Below, piece after piece: positions 49,589-58,961 of a DNA stretch of 64,000 nt. Numbering within the stretch: the stretch's first letter is position 1; each line of letters starts with the position of its first letter. The stretch comes from Oscillospiraceae bacterium. Lineage in GTDB: Bacteria; Bacillota; Clostridia; Saccharofermentanales; Saccharofermentanaceae. The notes under the pieces are model-generated. The model did not search any database, was not told the origin of the DNA, and worked only from the letters and a program-made list of their open reading frames with translations. The translations under genes were made by a program, and so were the position numbers. The stretch lies in assembly GCA_902787975.1 (NCBI GenBank), contig CADAIP010000003.1, forward strand, positions 62,001 through 126,000, read 5' to 3'.

Positions 49589-51172
49589 ATGAAAAAAGCA
49601 AGTGTTGTTTTATCAACATTGATCCTGCTCTCATCAGTTGCAGGCTGTACCGCAACAAATGAGACAACAGCAAGAGAGACAAGAAACGACGATACGGATG
49701 TCACCATAGTTCAAAGTGATGAACCTGATGAAACCGACGTTACCGCCCCTTCAAATGCACTGGTTATCCCAATGATTCCGGACGATGAAATAAAGATCGA
49801 TTATGTTCCCGAAGATCACGGCAGAGTAATTCCTTTCCTCGCAGTCTATGAGGAAGACGAGTGGATGCCTGAAGGAAACAAGTACACATACGGTCTGATT
49901 GACCTTGACGGCAATCAGATATGTGATGCTGTGTTTGATATGGTAGGCCGTTGTGATGAATGGGATTGTTATATCGTCAGGAGCACAGATGGTGATATGA
50001 CCAAATACGGATTGCTCTCATATGACGGTTCGAAGTTTTCAGGTCTTATCTATGACGGCCTTTACAATATCGGTTATACAGATAAAAACGGAGCATGCTT
50101 TTACGGAAGTGTTTACAGCGACGGATATATCTGGGTTAAGTTCATTGATCAGAATTTCAACGAAATACTCGCGTATGACATTAAAATAGATGAAGCAGAG
50201 CTTGGTCTTGATGCAGCAAGCGCGCAGCTTACTGTCAGTTATATAGGTGATGGCCGCGCGTACATTTCCAACCGTAATGAATTCTATCCGAATGATTATC
50301 TTATTGACACGTCAAACGGTAAGGTCCTCTATCAGAGCAGTGCTCTTGAGATGACAGAAGGAAAACTTTTCGGAAACGTTATCATTGAGCAGGAAGCAGA
50401 CGGTCAGGGGGTAAAGGTCTATGACATGGATGGCAAAATCATCGTTGATAACAGCCTGGCATATTCGTGGAAGGTATGTTCCGACAGATACATGATCGCA
50501 GCTGACGGCGTACTCAATCTTTACGACCGTGACTGGAATGTTGCAGCATCCATGGAGATCCTTCCGAATGCAATCGTTATGAGTTCTTTTGAAAAGATCG
50601 CGGTAGGCGGAGGCTTCAATACAAAGCTTTACGACAAGGATCTCAACCTCATTGCAGAGCACGACGATATCTACCTTGGCGACGGAACATATTTCAGAGA
50701 CTGGCATGGTTTTGGTGACGGCGATATGTTCTTTGATTCAATCAGCTACGCAGACACAGTCTATAACCTCAACACAGGTGCAAGAATTGTAAAAGAAGAC
50801 GGCTTCTTCTATTCATTCGAGTACGGATATATCGTCGCCGACAACGTCAGCAACGGTAATGATCCTGTCAAGAAGTGGCGCGTATACGACGGCAATTTCA
50901 ATCTTGTAATGGAAGGCACGGGAGACGCTTACACGACTCAGGATGAAGTAACAGGTGAGGTATTTATTTATTCTTTTGAAGACGGAAAAACAACAATATA
51001 CTCGCTGACCAATGGAGAAGAACTTTTCAGCCTGGATAATCTAATCTACAACATCAACGTTGTAGACGGAAGATTCTTCGGTGCCAATAAGACTTACTTC
51101 TTCATGACAGATAGAAGCGGTTCGTTGCTGTTTGATTATGAGGTAGAGCACAAGACATTAAGGTTTATTTAA
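49589..51172 (+). CDS. WG-repeat-like lipoprotein
   Basis: 527 residues: signal peptide with lipobox VAGC (cysteine near residue 20), an acidic Thr/Asp-rich linker, then repeated beta segments of WG-repeat or propeller type (KYTYGLIDLDGNQICD, KYGLLSYDGSKFSG, GVLNLYDRDWNVAAS, NTKLYDKDLNLIAEHD). The repeats suggest a surface-exposed binding protein. AAGGAG precedes the ATG. Its TAA shares two bases with the stop of the convergent NlpC/P60 gene. No enzyme motif seen; the ligand is unknown. Confidence 0.8.
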   Translation: MKKASVVLSTLILLSSVAGCTATNETTARETRNDDTDVTIVQSDEPDETDVTAPSNALVIPMIPDDEIKIDYVPEDHGRVIPFLAVYEEDEWMPEGNKYTYGLIDLDGNQICDAVFDMVGRCDEWDCYIVRSTDGDMTKYGLLSYDGSKFSGLIYDGLYNIGYTDKNGACFYGSVYSDGYIWVKFIDQNFNEILAYDIKIDEAELGLDAASAQLTVSYIGDGRAYISNRNEFYPNDYLIDTSNGKVLYQSSALEMTEGKLFGNVIIEQEADGQGVKVYDMDGKIIVDNSLAYSWKVCSDRYMIAADGVLNLYDRDWNVAASMEILPNAIVMSSFEKIAVGGGFNTKLYDKDLNLIAEHDDIYLGDGTYFRDWHGFGDGDMFFDSISYADTVYNLNTGARIVKEDGFFYSFEYGYIVADNVSNGNDPVKKWRVYDGNFNLVMEGTGDAYTTQDEVTGEVFIYSFEDGKTTIYSLTNGEELFSLDNLIYNINVVDGRFFGANKTYFFMTDRSGSLLFDYEVEHKTLRFI

Positions 51173-52734
51173 TCAGGTTTGATCGTCAGAATGACAGTTA
51201 CTGATTCCAGCCACGTCTTAAGACTCGCTCTTCTGACGTAAAGGCTGTTGACAATGACACTGTCGGGATGAATCTGTTCATCAGATCCGGGCGCAGGCGC
51301 GACGAAAGTCCCGACTGCGCTTATTACATAAGGGACACCGTCAACCATTCCGAGATATATCATCATGTGACCGGGAAATGCGATAAGGCTTCCGGGTGTG
51401 AGCAGTCCGATCTCGTAAAGCTTATCTTCATCGCTCATGTCGGATACATCAACAGAATAAACGCCGGTTGAAGCAGATTGCTTTACACGCGGAAGCAGAA
51501 TGCCAAAACAGCGGTATACCTCTCTCGTGATCCCGGTGCAGTCATTTGCCTCCAGATCTCCGCCCCAGCCGTAGCGGTCGCCTAAGAGCTTGAATGCCTG
51601 TCTTACGATATTGGCGGGAGTGTAGGGAAGGAATCCCACATGCACGTCATCTGACATTGGGATAAGAACGTATTCATCTTCAATGTATCCGTCGTCTCCT
51701 CTTGTCGGAACCTTGACCACATAGTCGCCGTAAGTTGTTCTCTGGTTGATTACTTCAGGTGCATCTTCAGCTGATACAAGTTCCATCTGCGTTCCCATCG
51801 GCAGGACGAGGTCTGATACGGCTTCACAGTGCGGATCGGTTCCGAATCTTATTTCTCTTCCCGTAACGACGAGCCACTGATCAGGGTTTTGTCTTGCGAG
51901 CCAGTCTTCCTTGTCTTCACAGAGTGCCACGGCATCCTTTCTGACCCATGCCGAATAGCTGTCGAAAACAACATAATAATATTCGCCGTCGCTGCTCTCG
52001 TGGAGCACTACGCAGGGCATATAAGGCATGCATTCCGAATAGAGCAGTGCATCGAAATACTTGTCATCAGGATCTTTGAATATGCGGTCTTCTGTCGGGA
52101 ACATTCTTAATGTCATTCTCTTGACCGTGTAACCGTAACGGACTTCTATTACGTCGGGAACTTGATCGATGTTGGAAAGATCTACGAGGTTTTCCCAATA
52201 AATACTTGCTGTGGGTGTTCCGTCAAGATAGTAAGAACGCGGATTACCGGGAACCGAATTTGCATTGTCATTAAGAAATGTTCTTAATATGTCGCCGTCA
52301 AGCGTATCTTCGAATTCATCCAGATGCGGCATTTGTGTTTCTTCATCGGCTGAAAGAATGTTTCCTCTGTTCTCGTGGTTATATGCCGCGATCTCTTCGT
52401 CTGTCATGAGAATGATGTTGTCATCTTCGCCGATCCAGTAATCGGCATTCATCATCTCAGATTCGACACCGTCTATCAGGCGCACATAGCTTGTATCCAA
52501 TTCTTCGGATTCGGGTGCGGTCTCAACTGTTCCGGGTTCGGTGGCAGCCGTTGTTTCCTTAGTCGTTTCTGTGGTTTCCATAGTTGTCTCCAATGTCGGC
52601 AAGCTGGTCTCTGAAGTGGTGGGAAGAGTAGTCTCTATGCTCTGGTCTGTGTCAATGCTGCATGCGCAAAGAACGGGCGTGATCATTGCTGATGCTAGTA
52701 ATATTGAGATGATCTTCTCTTTATGTGTAAACAT
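51169..52734 (-). CDS. SH3 and NlpC/P60-domain lipoprotein (putative peptidoglycan hydrolase)
   Basis: 521 residues: signal peptide ending in a lipobox-like VLCAC, a Thr/Glu-rich stalk (about 30-70), a central region with SH3-like domains (about 170-370, including WVRKDAVALCED), and a C-terminal NlpC/P60 papain-like domain (about 395-515) with catalytic Cys in NDCTGITREVYRCFG and His in PGHMMIYLG. It resembles gamma-D-glutamyl-diamino-acid endopeptidases that cut cell-wall stem peptides. The frame opens 30 bases earlier, but ATG 52734 has CAGGAG at proper spacing. Anchored on the cell surface. Confidence 0.9.
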   Translation of the reverse strand: MFTHKEKIISILLASAMITPVLCACSIDTDQSIETTLPTTSETSLPTLETTMETTETTKETTAATEPGTVETAPESEELDTSYVRLIDGVESEMMNADYWIGEDDNIILMTDEEIAAYNHENRGNILSADEETQMPHLDEFEDTLDGDILRTFLNDNANSVPGNPRSYYLDGTPTASIYWENLVDLSNIDQVPDVIEVRYGYTVKRMTLRMFPTEDRIFKDPDDKYFDALLYSECMPYMPCVVLHESSDGEYYYVVFDSYSAWVRKDAVALCEDKEDWLARQNPDQWLVVTGREIRFGTDPHCEAVSDLVLPMGTQMELVSAEDAPEVINQRTTYGDYVVKVPTRGDDGYIEDEYVLIPMSDDVHVGFLPYTPANIVRQAFKLLGDRYGWGGDLEANDCTGITREVYRCFGILLPRVKQSASTGVYSVDVSDMSDEDKLYEIGLLTPGSLIAFPGHMMIYLGMVDGVPYVISAVGTFVAPAPGSDEQIHPDSVIVNSLYVRRASLKTWLESVTVILTIKPD

Positions 52735-52850
52735 GGTTAACTCCTGTAAACGCTTTTTATCCATTAACCTGATTATATCTCATTGTGATTTATTGCCGTT
52801 ATTTCGGTGGTAAAATATAAGGCATTAATTCGAATGGGGAATATAAGTAT

Positions 52851-53834
52851 ATGATCAGATTCATAGAAGACAAAGATGAAAAAAGAAAGATCTCACGCGA
52901 GATCCTTGAATCTCTTACCGAGTGGTTTGAGGTTGAAGAAAGCAGGGAGCAGTACATAAGAGAATCTGCAGACCAGCCTTTCTGGGCATATTTTGATAAT
53001 GACGTTCCGTCAGGCTTTTTGTGTCTTAAAGAGACAGGCAAAGAGACCATGGAACTTGCAGTCATGGGTGTAAAAAAAGAGTGCCACAGAAAAGGCGCGG
53101 GCAGAAGGCTTTTCGCTGCCGCAAAAGATTATGCGGTAATGAAAGGCTATTCATTCATACAGGTTAAGACCGTTCGCTCAGGCATGTATCCTGACTACGA
53201 CATAACAAATGAGTTCTATAAGAGTCTCGGCTTCAAGGAACTCGAAGTTTTAGAAGAATACTGGGATGCTGCAAACCCCTGCCAGATCTACGTAATGGGA
53301 CTTAAGAGTGCCATTAACGTTATCGGTACGCGCCACAGCTACCGCGGCAAGTTCTCTTCTGATCCTGTCCCGAGAAAAGATCTTGAGATTATCGCAAACG
53401 CAGGCATTGATGCGCCTTCCGGATGCAACAAGCAGACAACGGATCTGGTCGTTGTTGATGATCCCAAACTCCTTGATGAGCTCAAGGAAGTTATCGATCC
53501 GCCGGTGGCACAGACAGCTCCTGCCATAATCGTTGTGCTCTCAAGAAAGATAAACGCATACCGTGACCGTTGCTTTGCAATTCAGGATTATTCTGCAGCT
53601 ATTGAGAATATGCTTCTTGCAATAGTTGAACTCGGTTATCAGAGCTGCTGGTATGAAGGTCATATCACAGATGACGACCGCATTTGCGATAAGATCGCAG
53701 CAGTCCTCGGAGTGCCTGATGAATATGATGTTGTCTGCATCCTTCCTGTAGGAAAAGCTCTGGATGATTTCCATGCACCTTCGAAAAGATCTTTTGCTGA
53801 GCGTGTTAAGTTTAACGGATTTGATAAAGAGTGA
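52851..53834 (+). CDS. GNAT acetyltransferase-nitroreductase fusion protein
   Basis: 327 residues with two unrelated enzyme domains. Residues about 1-150 are a GNAT acetyltransferase with the acetyl-CoA loop CHRKGAGRRLF and a late NEFYKSLGFKE. Residues about 155-327 are an FMN nitroreductase domain (TRHSYRGKF, APSGCNKQTTDLVVV, AAIENMLLAIVELGYQSCWYEG, CILPVGKA). The join is in frame with a short linker (IYVMGLKSAINVI). Both families modify small amines or xenobiotics; a fused role in detoxification is inference. It leads a cluster with a GNAT gene and a Bce-type two-component system. Confidence 0.87.
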   Translation: MIRFIEDKDEKRKISREILESLTEWFEVEESREQYIRESADQPFWAYFDNDVPSGFLCLKETGKETMELAVMGVKKECHRKGAGRRLFAAAKDYAVMKGYSFIQVKTVRSGMYPDYDITNEFYKSLGFKELEVLEEYWDAANPCQIYVMGLKSAINVIGTRHSYRGKFSSDPVPRKDLEIIANAGIDAPSGCNKQTTDLVVVDDPKLLDELKEVIDPPVAQTAPAIIVVLSRKINAYRDRCFAIQDYSAAIENMLLAIVELGYQSCWYEGHITDDDRICDKIAAVLGVPDEYDVVCILPVGKALDDFHAPSKRSFAERVKFNGFDKE

Positions 53835-53835
53835 T

Positions 53836-54267
53836 ATGGAAGTATTAAGGGCAGAAGCAGAGTGGCAGAGAGCCGGCGCTTACTCCGTCAGGATACAGGG
53901 TATGAACCGCCAGTATCACATATCACTCAGAGAAGAATTCGATGAGCACGACTGTGAAGGCACAAGATACATCGTTCTTCTGGATGACGGATATCCGGTT
54001 GCCACGAGCAGGTTTTATGAAGCCGGCGGTAAGAGCGTCATTATAGGCCGCGTCGTTGTCCTTCCTGAATACCGCGGGCAGAAGCTTGGGTTTAAGGTCG
54101 TACAGGAAGCAGAACAATGGATAAAAGAACTGGGCTTCGAAGAGATTAAGATCGATAGCAGGCTTGAAGCGGTTGATTTCTACAAGAAGCTCGGCTACGC
54201 TCTTGTTAACGAAGAAGTAGTAAGAAGCGGGAGCTTCGACTGCATAAGAATGAATAAGTACTTGTGA
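53836..54267 (+). CDS. GNAT-family N-acetyltransferase
   Basis: 143 residues with the GNAT core: VVVLPEYRGQKLGFKVVQEAE (acetyl-CoA binding loop RGQKLG), EIKIDSRLEAVDFYKKLGYAL and an N-terminal substrate-binding part. The frame is open to 53764, but that overlaps the fusion gene. ATG 53836 (MEVLRAEAEW), one base after the previous stop, gives the normal family size. Resembles ElaA-type proteins, substrate unknown. The Bce-type regulator begins 10 bases later, so it is likely part of the same transcript. Confidence 0.85.
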   Translation: MEVLRAEAEWQRAGAYSVRIQGMNRQYHISLREEFDEHDCEGTRYIVLLDDGYPVATSRFYEAGGKSVIIGRVVVLPEYRGQKLGFKVVQEAEQWIKELGFEEIKIDSRLEAVDFYKKLGYALVNEEVVRSGSFDCIRMNKYL

Positions 54268-54277
54268 CGGAAAAGAT

Positions 54278-54952
54278 ATGTATAAGATCTATATAGTTGA
54301 AGATGATAAGGGAATCGCAGACGGTATAACTTCATGTCTTGCTAACTGGGGCATGGAAGGAAGGACCGTGTCCGATTTCATGAATGTAATGGAAGAGGTA
54401 AAGGAGTATGAACCTCATCTGATAATCCTGGATATCACGCTGCCTTACATGGGCGGATACCACTGGTGTCAGGAGATCAGAAAGACAAGTTCCGTACCGA
54501 TAATCTTTATCTCATCTGCAACGGATAACATGAACATCGTAATGGCCATCAACATGGGTGCTGACGATTTCATAGCTAAGCCCTTCGACCAGAGCGTGCT
54601 CATCGCAAAAGTTAATGCACTACTAAGAAGGACATACGATTTCTCGCAGGGCTCGAGTACTCTTGAAGTCAAGGGCGCCGTTCTTAACACGAACAACAAC
54701 AGGCTTTCTTATAACGGCAATGAGGTCGATCTTGCACGTAACGAATACAGGATCTTACTGACCCTTATCCAAAACAAGAATAAAGTCGTAAGCCGCGAGA
54801 AGCTCATGGAAGCTCTCTGGGAGACAGACAGCTATGTTGACGAGAATACCCTGACCGTAAATGTCGGAAGGCTCAGAAAGACGTTGGAAAGCATCGGCCT
54901 TAAAGATCTGATCAAGACCAAGTTCGGCGTGGGCTACATTCTGGAGGATTAA
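54278..54952 (+). CDS. BceR-type response regulator
   Basis: 224-residue OmpR-family regulator. Receiver: EDD near residue 8, phospho-acceptor D52 in LIILDITLPYMGG, and AKPFDQ; winged helix about 125-224 (ending in TKFGVGYILED). Bce-type regulators control peptide-antibiotic resistance transporters. It is followed by an intramembrane-sensing kinase (one-base overlap TAATG) and an ABC exporter module, the classical layout. A box matching the known BceR target TNACA-N4-TGTAA stands before the transporter genes. Confidence 0.92.
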   Translation: MYKIYIVEDDKGIADGITSCLANWGMEGRTVSDFMNVMEEVKEYEPHLIILDITLPYMGGYHWCQEIRKTSSVPIIFISSATDNMNIVMAINMGADDFIAKPFDQSVLIAKVNALLRRTYDFSQGSSTLEVKGAVLNTNNNRLSYNGNEVDLARNEYRILLTLIQNKNKVVSREKLMEALWETDSYVDENTLTVNVGRLRKTLESIGLKDLIKTKFGVGYILED

Positions 54953-55908
54953 TGTTTAAGGATTACCTGAAATCCAGGATAAACGTCATCATTCTCATGA
55001 TCGTTGTCGAGGGTGTGTTCGCATCCTCGTATTTTCTGTTCGATATGCCCGCTGTAACAGTGTTATATCCTTTAATTCTAAGCACTTCAGCACTGATCGT
55101 TGCAGGAGTGATCGACTTTGTTTTTACATTTAATAAACACAGAAAACTGACTCAAAATGAGATTTCTGCCTCATCTGATCCCATCGAAAAGGACTATCAG
55201 GACATAATCAGAAAGCTTAAAGAAGAGGAAGCGTATTCCCGTCAGAAAACAACATCTGACTATAACAACATGGTCGAATACTATACCGTTTGGGCTCACC
55301 AGATCAAGACTCCGATCGCTTCGATGAGACTTCAGATACAGTCGGAGGATACCGAATCAGCCAGAAAACTGATGGGTGACCTTAACCGCATCGAAGCTTA
55401 CGTTGAGATGGTCCTTACATTCTTAAGACTTGATTCTGACAGTACTGACTATCTGATAAAGGAATACGATCTTGATGAGATCATCCGTCCTGCGATCCGT
55501 AAGTTTTCGCGCGAATTCATACTGAAGAAACTGAAGCTTGAATACGAACCGATAGAATTCAAAACCATCACTGATTCCAAATGGCTGTCATTCATCATTG
55601 AACAAGTCATTTCCAATGCGGTTAAATACACATCTGAAGGCTATGTGCGCATCTACATGTCTGAGCCCGGAATACTCTGCATTAAAGATACAGGCGTTGG
55701 TATCAGTGAAGAAGACCTGCCCAGGATCTTTGAGAACGGATACACGGGATTTAACGGACGCGAAGACAAGAGGGCGAGCGGAATCGGTCTTTATCTTTGC
55801 AAGCGTATCTCCGGTAATCTGGGACATAAGATATATGCAGAATCCAAAGTCGGAGAAGGAACGAAGATATTCCTTGATATGAGAGCAAAGAAGCTGGAAG
55901 TGGAATAA
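54952..55908 (+). CDS. BceS-type intramembrane-sensing histidine kinase
   Basis: 318-residue kinase with only two N-terminal membrane helices (about residues 11-28 and 36-58) and no extracellular domain, the mark of BceS kinases that sense through the partner ABC permease. Phospho-acceptor H116 in YTVWAHQIKTPIASM; HATPase motifs are EQVISNAVKYT, DTGVGI and GIGLYLCKR. It overlaps the response regulator stop by one base. It should be stimulated by flux through the downstream permease on exposure to a peptide such as bacitracin or a lantibiotic. Confidence 0.93.
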   Translation: MFKDYLKSRINVIILMIVVEGVFASSYFLFDMPAVTVLYPLILSTSALIVAGVIDFVFTFNKHRKLTQNEISASSDPIEKDYQDIIRKLKEEEAYSRQKTTSDYNNMVEYYTVWAHQIKTPIASMRLQIQSEDTESARKLMGDLNRIEAYVEMVLTFLRLDSDSTDYLIKEYDLDEIIRPAIRKFSREFILKKLKLEYEPIEFKTITDSKWLSFIIEQVISNAVKYTSEGYVRIYMSEPGILCIKDTGVGISEEDLPRIFENGYTGFNGREDKRASGIGLYLCKRISGNLGHKIYAESKVGEGTKIFLDMRAKKLEVE

Positions 55909-55911
55909 TTG

Positions 55912-55925
55912 TGACAAAGCTGTAA
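55912..55925 (+). promoter_or_regulatory. BceR-type operator before the ABC transporter genes
   Basis: TGACA-AAGC-TGTAA matches the BceR-like consensus TNACA-N4-TGTAA exactly, followed by a degenerate second copy (GGAATTGGTAAG). It lies 83 bases before the ATPase start codon, about 45 bases before a TATACT -10 (55970-55975) that lacks a good -35, as expected for an activated promoter. Confidence 0.65.
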
Positions 55926-56007
55926 GGAATTGGTAAGCAGATTCAATGGAGTGGGCTTTACATGTTTTCTATACTGTGGCTGACTTAAACGAAAGGAAGT
56001 ACAGTTT

Positions 56008-56685
56008 ATGAGTTTACTTGAAGTATCAGGTGTAAAGAAGACATATAAAGCACGTCGTGGAGGTGCTTCTGTCGAAGCTCTCAAGAATGTTAATTTCACA
56101 GTTGAGAAGGGCGAATATGTCGCCATCATGGGCGAGTCAGGTTCAGGCAAGACAACGCTCCTTAATATCCTCGCTGCATTGGATAAAGCAACGGCAGGAA
56201 CGGTTATCCTCGATGGTATGAATCTTACTACAATAAAGGATGCGGCCATCGCCAAGTTCCGTCGTGACAACTTAGGTTATGTATTCCAGGATTTCAATCT
56301 TCTGGATACATTTACGTTAGAAGATAACATCTATCTTCCTCTGGTCCTTGCAGGCAAAAGGCATTCAGAGATGAAGGAACGCCTTGATAAGCTTGCGCCT
56401 TCACTCGGCATCACCGATCTTCTTAAGAAATATCCTTATGAAGTATCAGGCGGTCAGAAGCAGAGAGCCGCAATTGCCAGAGCATTGATCACAAACCCGA
56501 AGATCGTATTGGCTCTTATGGTTACTCACTCCACCAAGGCTGCGAGCCACGCTTCACGTGTTATGTTCATCAAGGATGGCATCATTTTCCATCAGATCTA
56601 TAAGGGCAATTCAACCGATACACAGATGTATCAGAAGATATCAGACACATTAAACCTCCTTGCTCAGGGAGGTGACCTGAAATGA
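56008..56685 (+). CDS. BceA-type ABC ATPase with Walker B/D-loop segment deleted
   Basis: 225-residue ATPase of a peptide-sensing/detoxifying ABC transporter. Walker A is GESGSGKTT (42-50), the Q-loop is FQDFN, the signature is VSGGQKQR (146-153) and the switch histidine is H174 in MVTHSTKAASHASRV. Between A169 and L170, where relatives have a DEPTGALDS segment and the following helix, nothing remains: about 28 residues are gone, in frame, and 225 plus 28 equals the usual length of about 253. The catalytic glutamate and Walker B aspartate are therefore missing and ATP hydrolysis should fail. Junction near 56514. The start and ribosome site are normal, and the permease overlaps by four bases. 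Either a real lesion or an assembly artefact. Confidence 0.9.
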   Translation: MSLLEVSGVKKTYKARRGGASVEALKNVNFTVEKGEYVAIMGESGSGKTTLLNILAALDKATAGTVILDGMNLTTIKDAAIAKFRRDNLGYVFQDFNLLDTFTLEDNIYLPLVLAGKRHSEMKERLDKLAPSLGITDLLKKYPYEVSGGQKQRAAIARALITNPKIVLALMVTHSTKAASHASRVMFIKDGIIFHQIYKGNSTDTQMYQKISDTLNLLAQGGDLK

Positions 56686-58718
56686 AATTAGGTTTATATC
56701 CTAAGATCGCGGCTGATGGAATAAGAAAAAACAGCCGTCTTTATGTGCCATACATCGCGACATGCATTCTCATGATCGCTATATTCTACATCATGCATTT
56801 ATTGGGCTTCTCGGATATGCTCAAGAATTTCGAAGGCGCATCGACAGCTAAAGACATTCTGCAACTGGGAACGATCATAATGGCCCTCTTCGGAACGATC
56901 TTCCTGTTCTACACACAGTCGACCTTGATCAAAGGAAGAAAGAAAGAATTCGGACTTTACAATGTTCTCGGCATGAACAGAGTCAACCTGGGAAGGATAT
57001 TATTTTTTGAGACTGCATTAATATGGATAATATCCATGACTGGCGGAATCCTCGCAGGCATCGGCCTCTCGAAGCTCGCGGAACTCGGATTTACCAAGAT
57101 GATCAATTCCAGCGTAAGTTATCAGTTCACGGTATCAACAGATTCTATAGCTACAACTGTTATTGTATACAGCTTTATTTTTCTGTTTATCTATCTCAAT
57201 GCGTTAAGACAGATATGGTTTACGAGAACTATTAACCTTATCCACGCTGATAAAGCCGGCGAAAAGCCGCCTAAGGCTAACTGGGTGATCGGTATTCTCG
57301 GATTGATCATCCTTCTCAGCGGTTATACGATTGCATTAAAGATCGAGTCACCATTATCAGCTCTGGCCTGGTTCTTTATTGCGGTCATTCTCATCATTGT
57401 TGGAACGTATCTCGTACTTATTGCAGGTTCAGTCCTTCTTTGCAGGATCTTACAGAAAAACAAAACATACTACTATAAGACTAATCATTTTGTATCTGTA
57501 TCTTCCATGGCTTTCAGAATGAAGAGAAACGGTGCAGGACTCGCATCTATCTGCATTCTTCTTACGATGATACTTGTAATGATATCTTCTACTGCTGCTC
57601 TGTATTTCAACAGGGAAGAAACTTTGACGACTCGCTACCCGAAACAGATTAATGTCACGGCAACTAACATGGGCGTATTAGAGAACAGTGAAGAAGTCAT
57701 ATCCAAGATGGAAAATGCTGTAAGCAAGTGTGTGAAAGACTTCGGAGCCGAAATAACAGAGGATATGTCAGCCTCATACTATGGTTTGAGTGGTTATTTT
57801 GATAACAATAAGACAGTAGATATCGATCTCGATCCTTATACAACGCTTTCCACTACTTTTGATTTTGACAGTGTTGTACAGGTGTATTTCTTTGATGTTG
57901 AGACTTACAACAGACTAAACAACAAGAATGAAACTCTTTCCCCCGGAAAGATATTGCTCAGTATCGATGGGAACATCCAGGTTGATGATGAAATAATCAT
58001 AGGGAAAAAGACTTTCGAAGTAGAAAAAAAGGTGGATTATAAAGACGGCAAAATGAAATATGCTGTCGGCACATCAGTCGTATCAACAATAGTTCTGATA
58101 GTTGACGATCTTAATGAAGCAGTTGCCGCTTTTTCTGAATATACTGACAGCCGCGGTGAGCCTATGCTTGTTTGGAAATGGACTTACGATTTTGATACAA
58201 ATCTTGACAGTAAGGGCCAGATGGAGCTGAGAGGAAAGATCGGCAGTTATATCGATGATGAGCCGGGTGTTCCCGATCCAGTAGTCTATTACAGTTTCAG
58301 CCGTGATGCCGAGCGCGATGATTTTGTAAGCACATTCGGCGGTCTCTTCTTCCTCGGAATACTTCTGAGCATCATCTTCATGGTCTCCTGCGTTCTTATT
58401 ATCTACTACAAGCAGATTTCAGAAGGCTTTGAAGACCAGTCAAGATTCTCGATCATGCAAAAAGTCGGAATGACAAAAGAGAATATTAAAAAAAGCATCA
58501 ACTCACAGATGCTCACGGTATTCTTCATTCCTATCATTTTTGCGTGTATCCACCTTGCAACAGTCCTGCCGATCGTACATAAGCTTCTCCTGCTGTTCGG
58601 GCACAACAACGTTCCGCTGCTTCTTATCACAGCCGGTATCTGCGTACTTATCTGTGGATTGTTCTACGCGCTTACCTACAAGCTCACTTCGAACGCTTAC
58701 TACAAGATCGTTTCGTAA
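56682..58718 (+). CDS. BceB-type ABC permease (FtsX-like)
   Basis: 678-residue membrane protein with about ten helices and a large extracellular domain of about 210 residues (roughly 310-520) between helices 7 and 8, the BceB topology. FtsX-like blocks occur near the N-terminal half (ILFFETALIWIISMTGG) and the C-terminus (FSIMQKVGMTKENIKKSINSQ). It senses or exports peptide antibiotics and controls the BceS kinase. It overlaps the ATPase stop by four bases (ATGA). The permease looks intact, so signalling could still work if the ATPase lesion is real and another ATPase substitutes. Confidence 0.92.
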   Translation: MKLGLYPKIAADGIRKNSRLYVPYIATCILMIAIFYIMHLLGFSDMLKNFEGASTAKDILQLGTIIMALFGTIFLFYTQSTLIKGRKKEFGLYNVLGMNRVNLGRILFFETALIWIISMTGGILAGIGLSKLAELGFTKMINSSVSYQFTVSTDSIATTVIVYSFIFLFIYLNALRQIWFTRTINLIHADKAGEKPPKANWVIGILGLIILLSGYTIALKIESPLSALAWFFIAVILIIVGTYLVLIAGSVLLCRILQKNKTYYYKTNHFVSVSSMAFRMKRNGAGLASICILLTMILVMISSTAALYFNREETLTTRYPKQINVTATNMGVLENSEEVISKMENAVSKCVKDFGAEITEDMSASYYGLSGYFDNNKTVDIDLDPYTTLSTTFDFDSVVQVYFFDVETYNRLNNKNETLSPGKILLSIDGNIQVDDEIIIGKKTFEVEKKVDYKDGKMKYAVGTSVVSTIVLIVDDLNEAVAAFSEYTDSRGEPMLVWKWTYDFDTNLDSKGQMELRGKIGSYIDDEPGVPDPVVYYSFSRDAERDDFVSTFGGLFFLGILLSIIFMVSCVLIIYYKQISEGFEDQSRFSIMQKVGMTKENIKKSINSQMLTVFFIPIIFACIHLATVLPIVHKLLLLFGHNNVPLLLITAGICVLICGLFYALTYKLTSNAYYKIVS

Positions 58719-58961
58719 GAAGCGCATTATATATTAACCCTCCACAGGGCTGTTCCGGAAACGGGGCAGCCCTGTAATTTCTATCCCGTGACCTGTCAGA
58801 AGAACTACAGGCTCTTCGTGCGAAAATCCATTGTTTTAGGGCGTTGAGAGCCTACTCAACCAGTGGTAGAGTGTACTGTTTCCGGGCTTCTCAACCGTCG
58901 GTTCGTGGTAAAATATTCCAGGTAGCCTTATCGTCTGAGGTGAAAGGAGGATCCCTTAAAA
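58719..58961. other. Intergenic region with several hairpins
   Basis: 243 bases holding the terminator at 58744-58775, CCTGT/ACAGG (58792-58811), GTTGAG-AGCCTA-CTCAAC (near 58843-58860) and a GGTAAAATATTCC segment near 58910 that may be a -10. No gene or recognised RNA family. The tandem small hairpins may be operators for the HTH protein that follows. Confidence 0.4.
58744..58775 (+). terminator. Terminator of the Bce-type module
   Basis: 9-bp stem ACAGGGCTG (58744-58752) and CAGCCCTGT (58767-58775), 26 bases after the permease stop. The following AATTTCT is T-poor. Confidence 0.6.
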
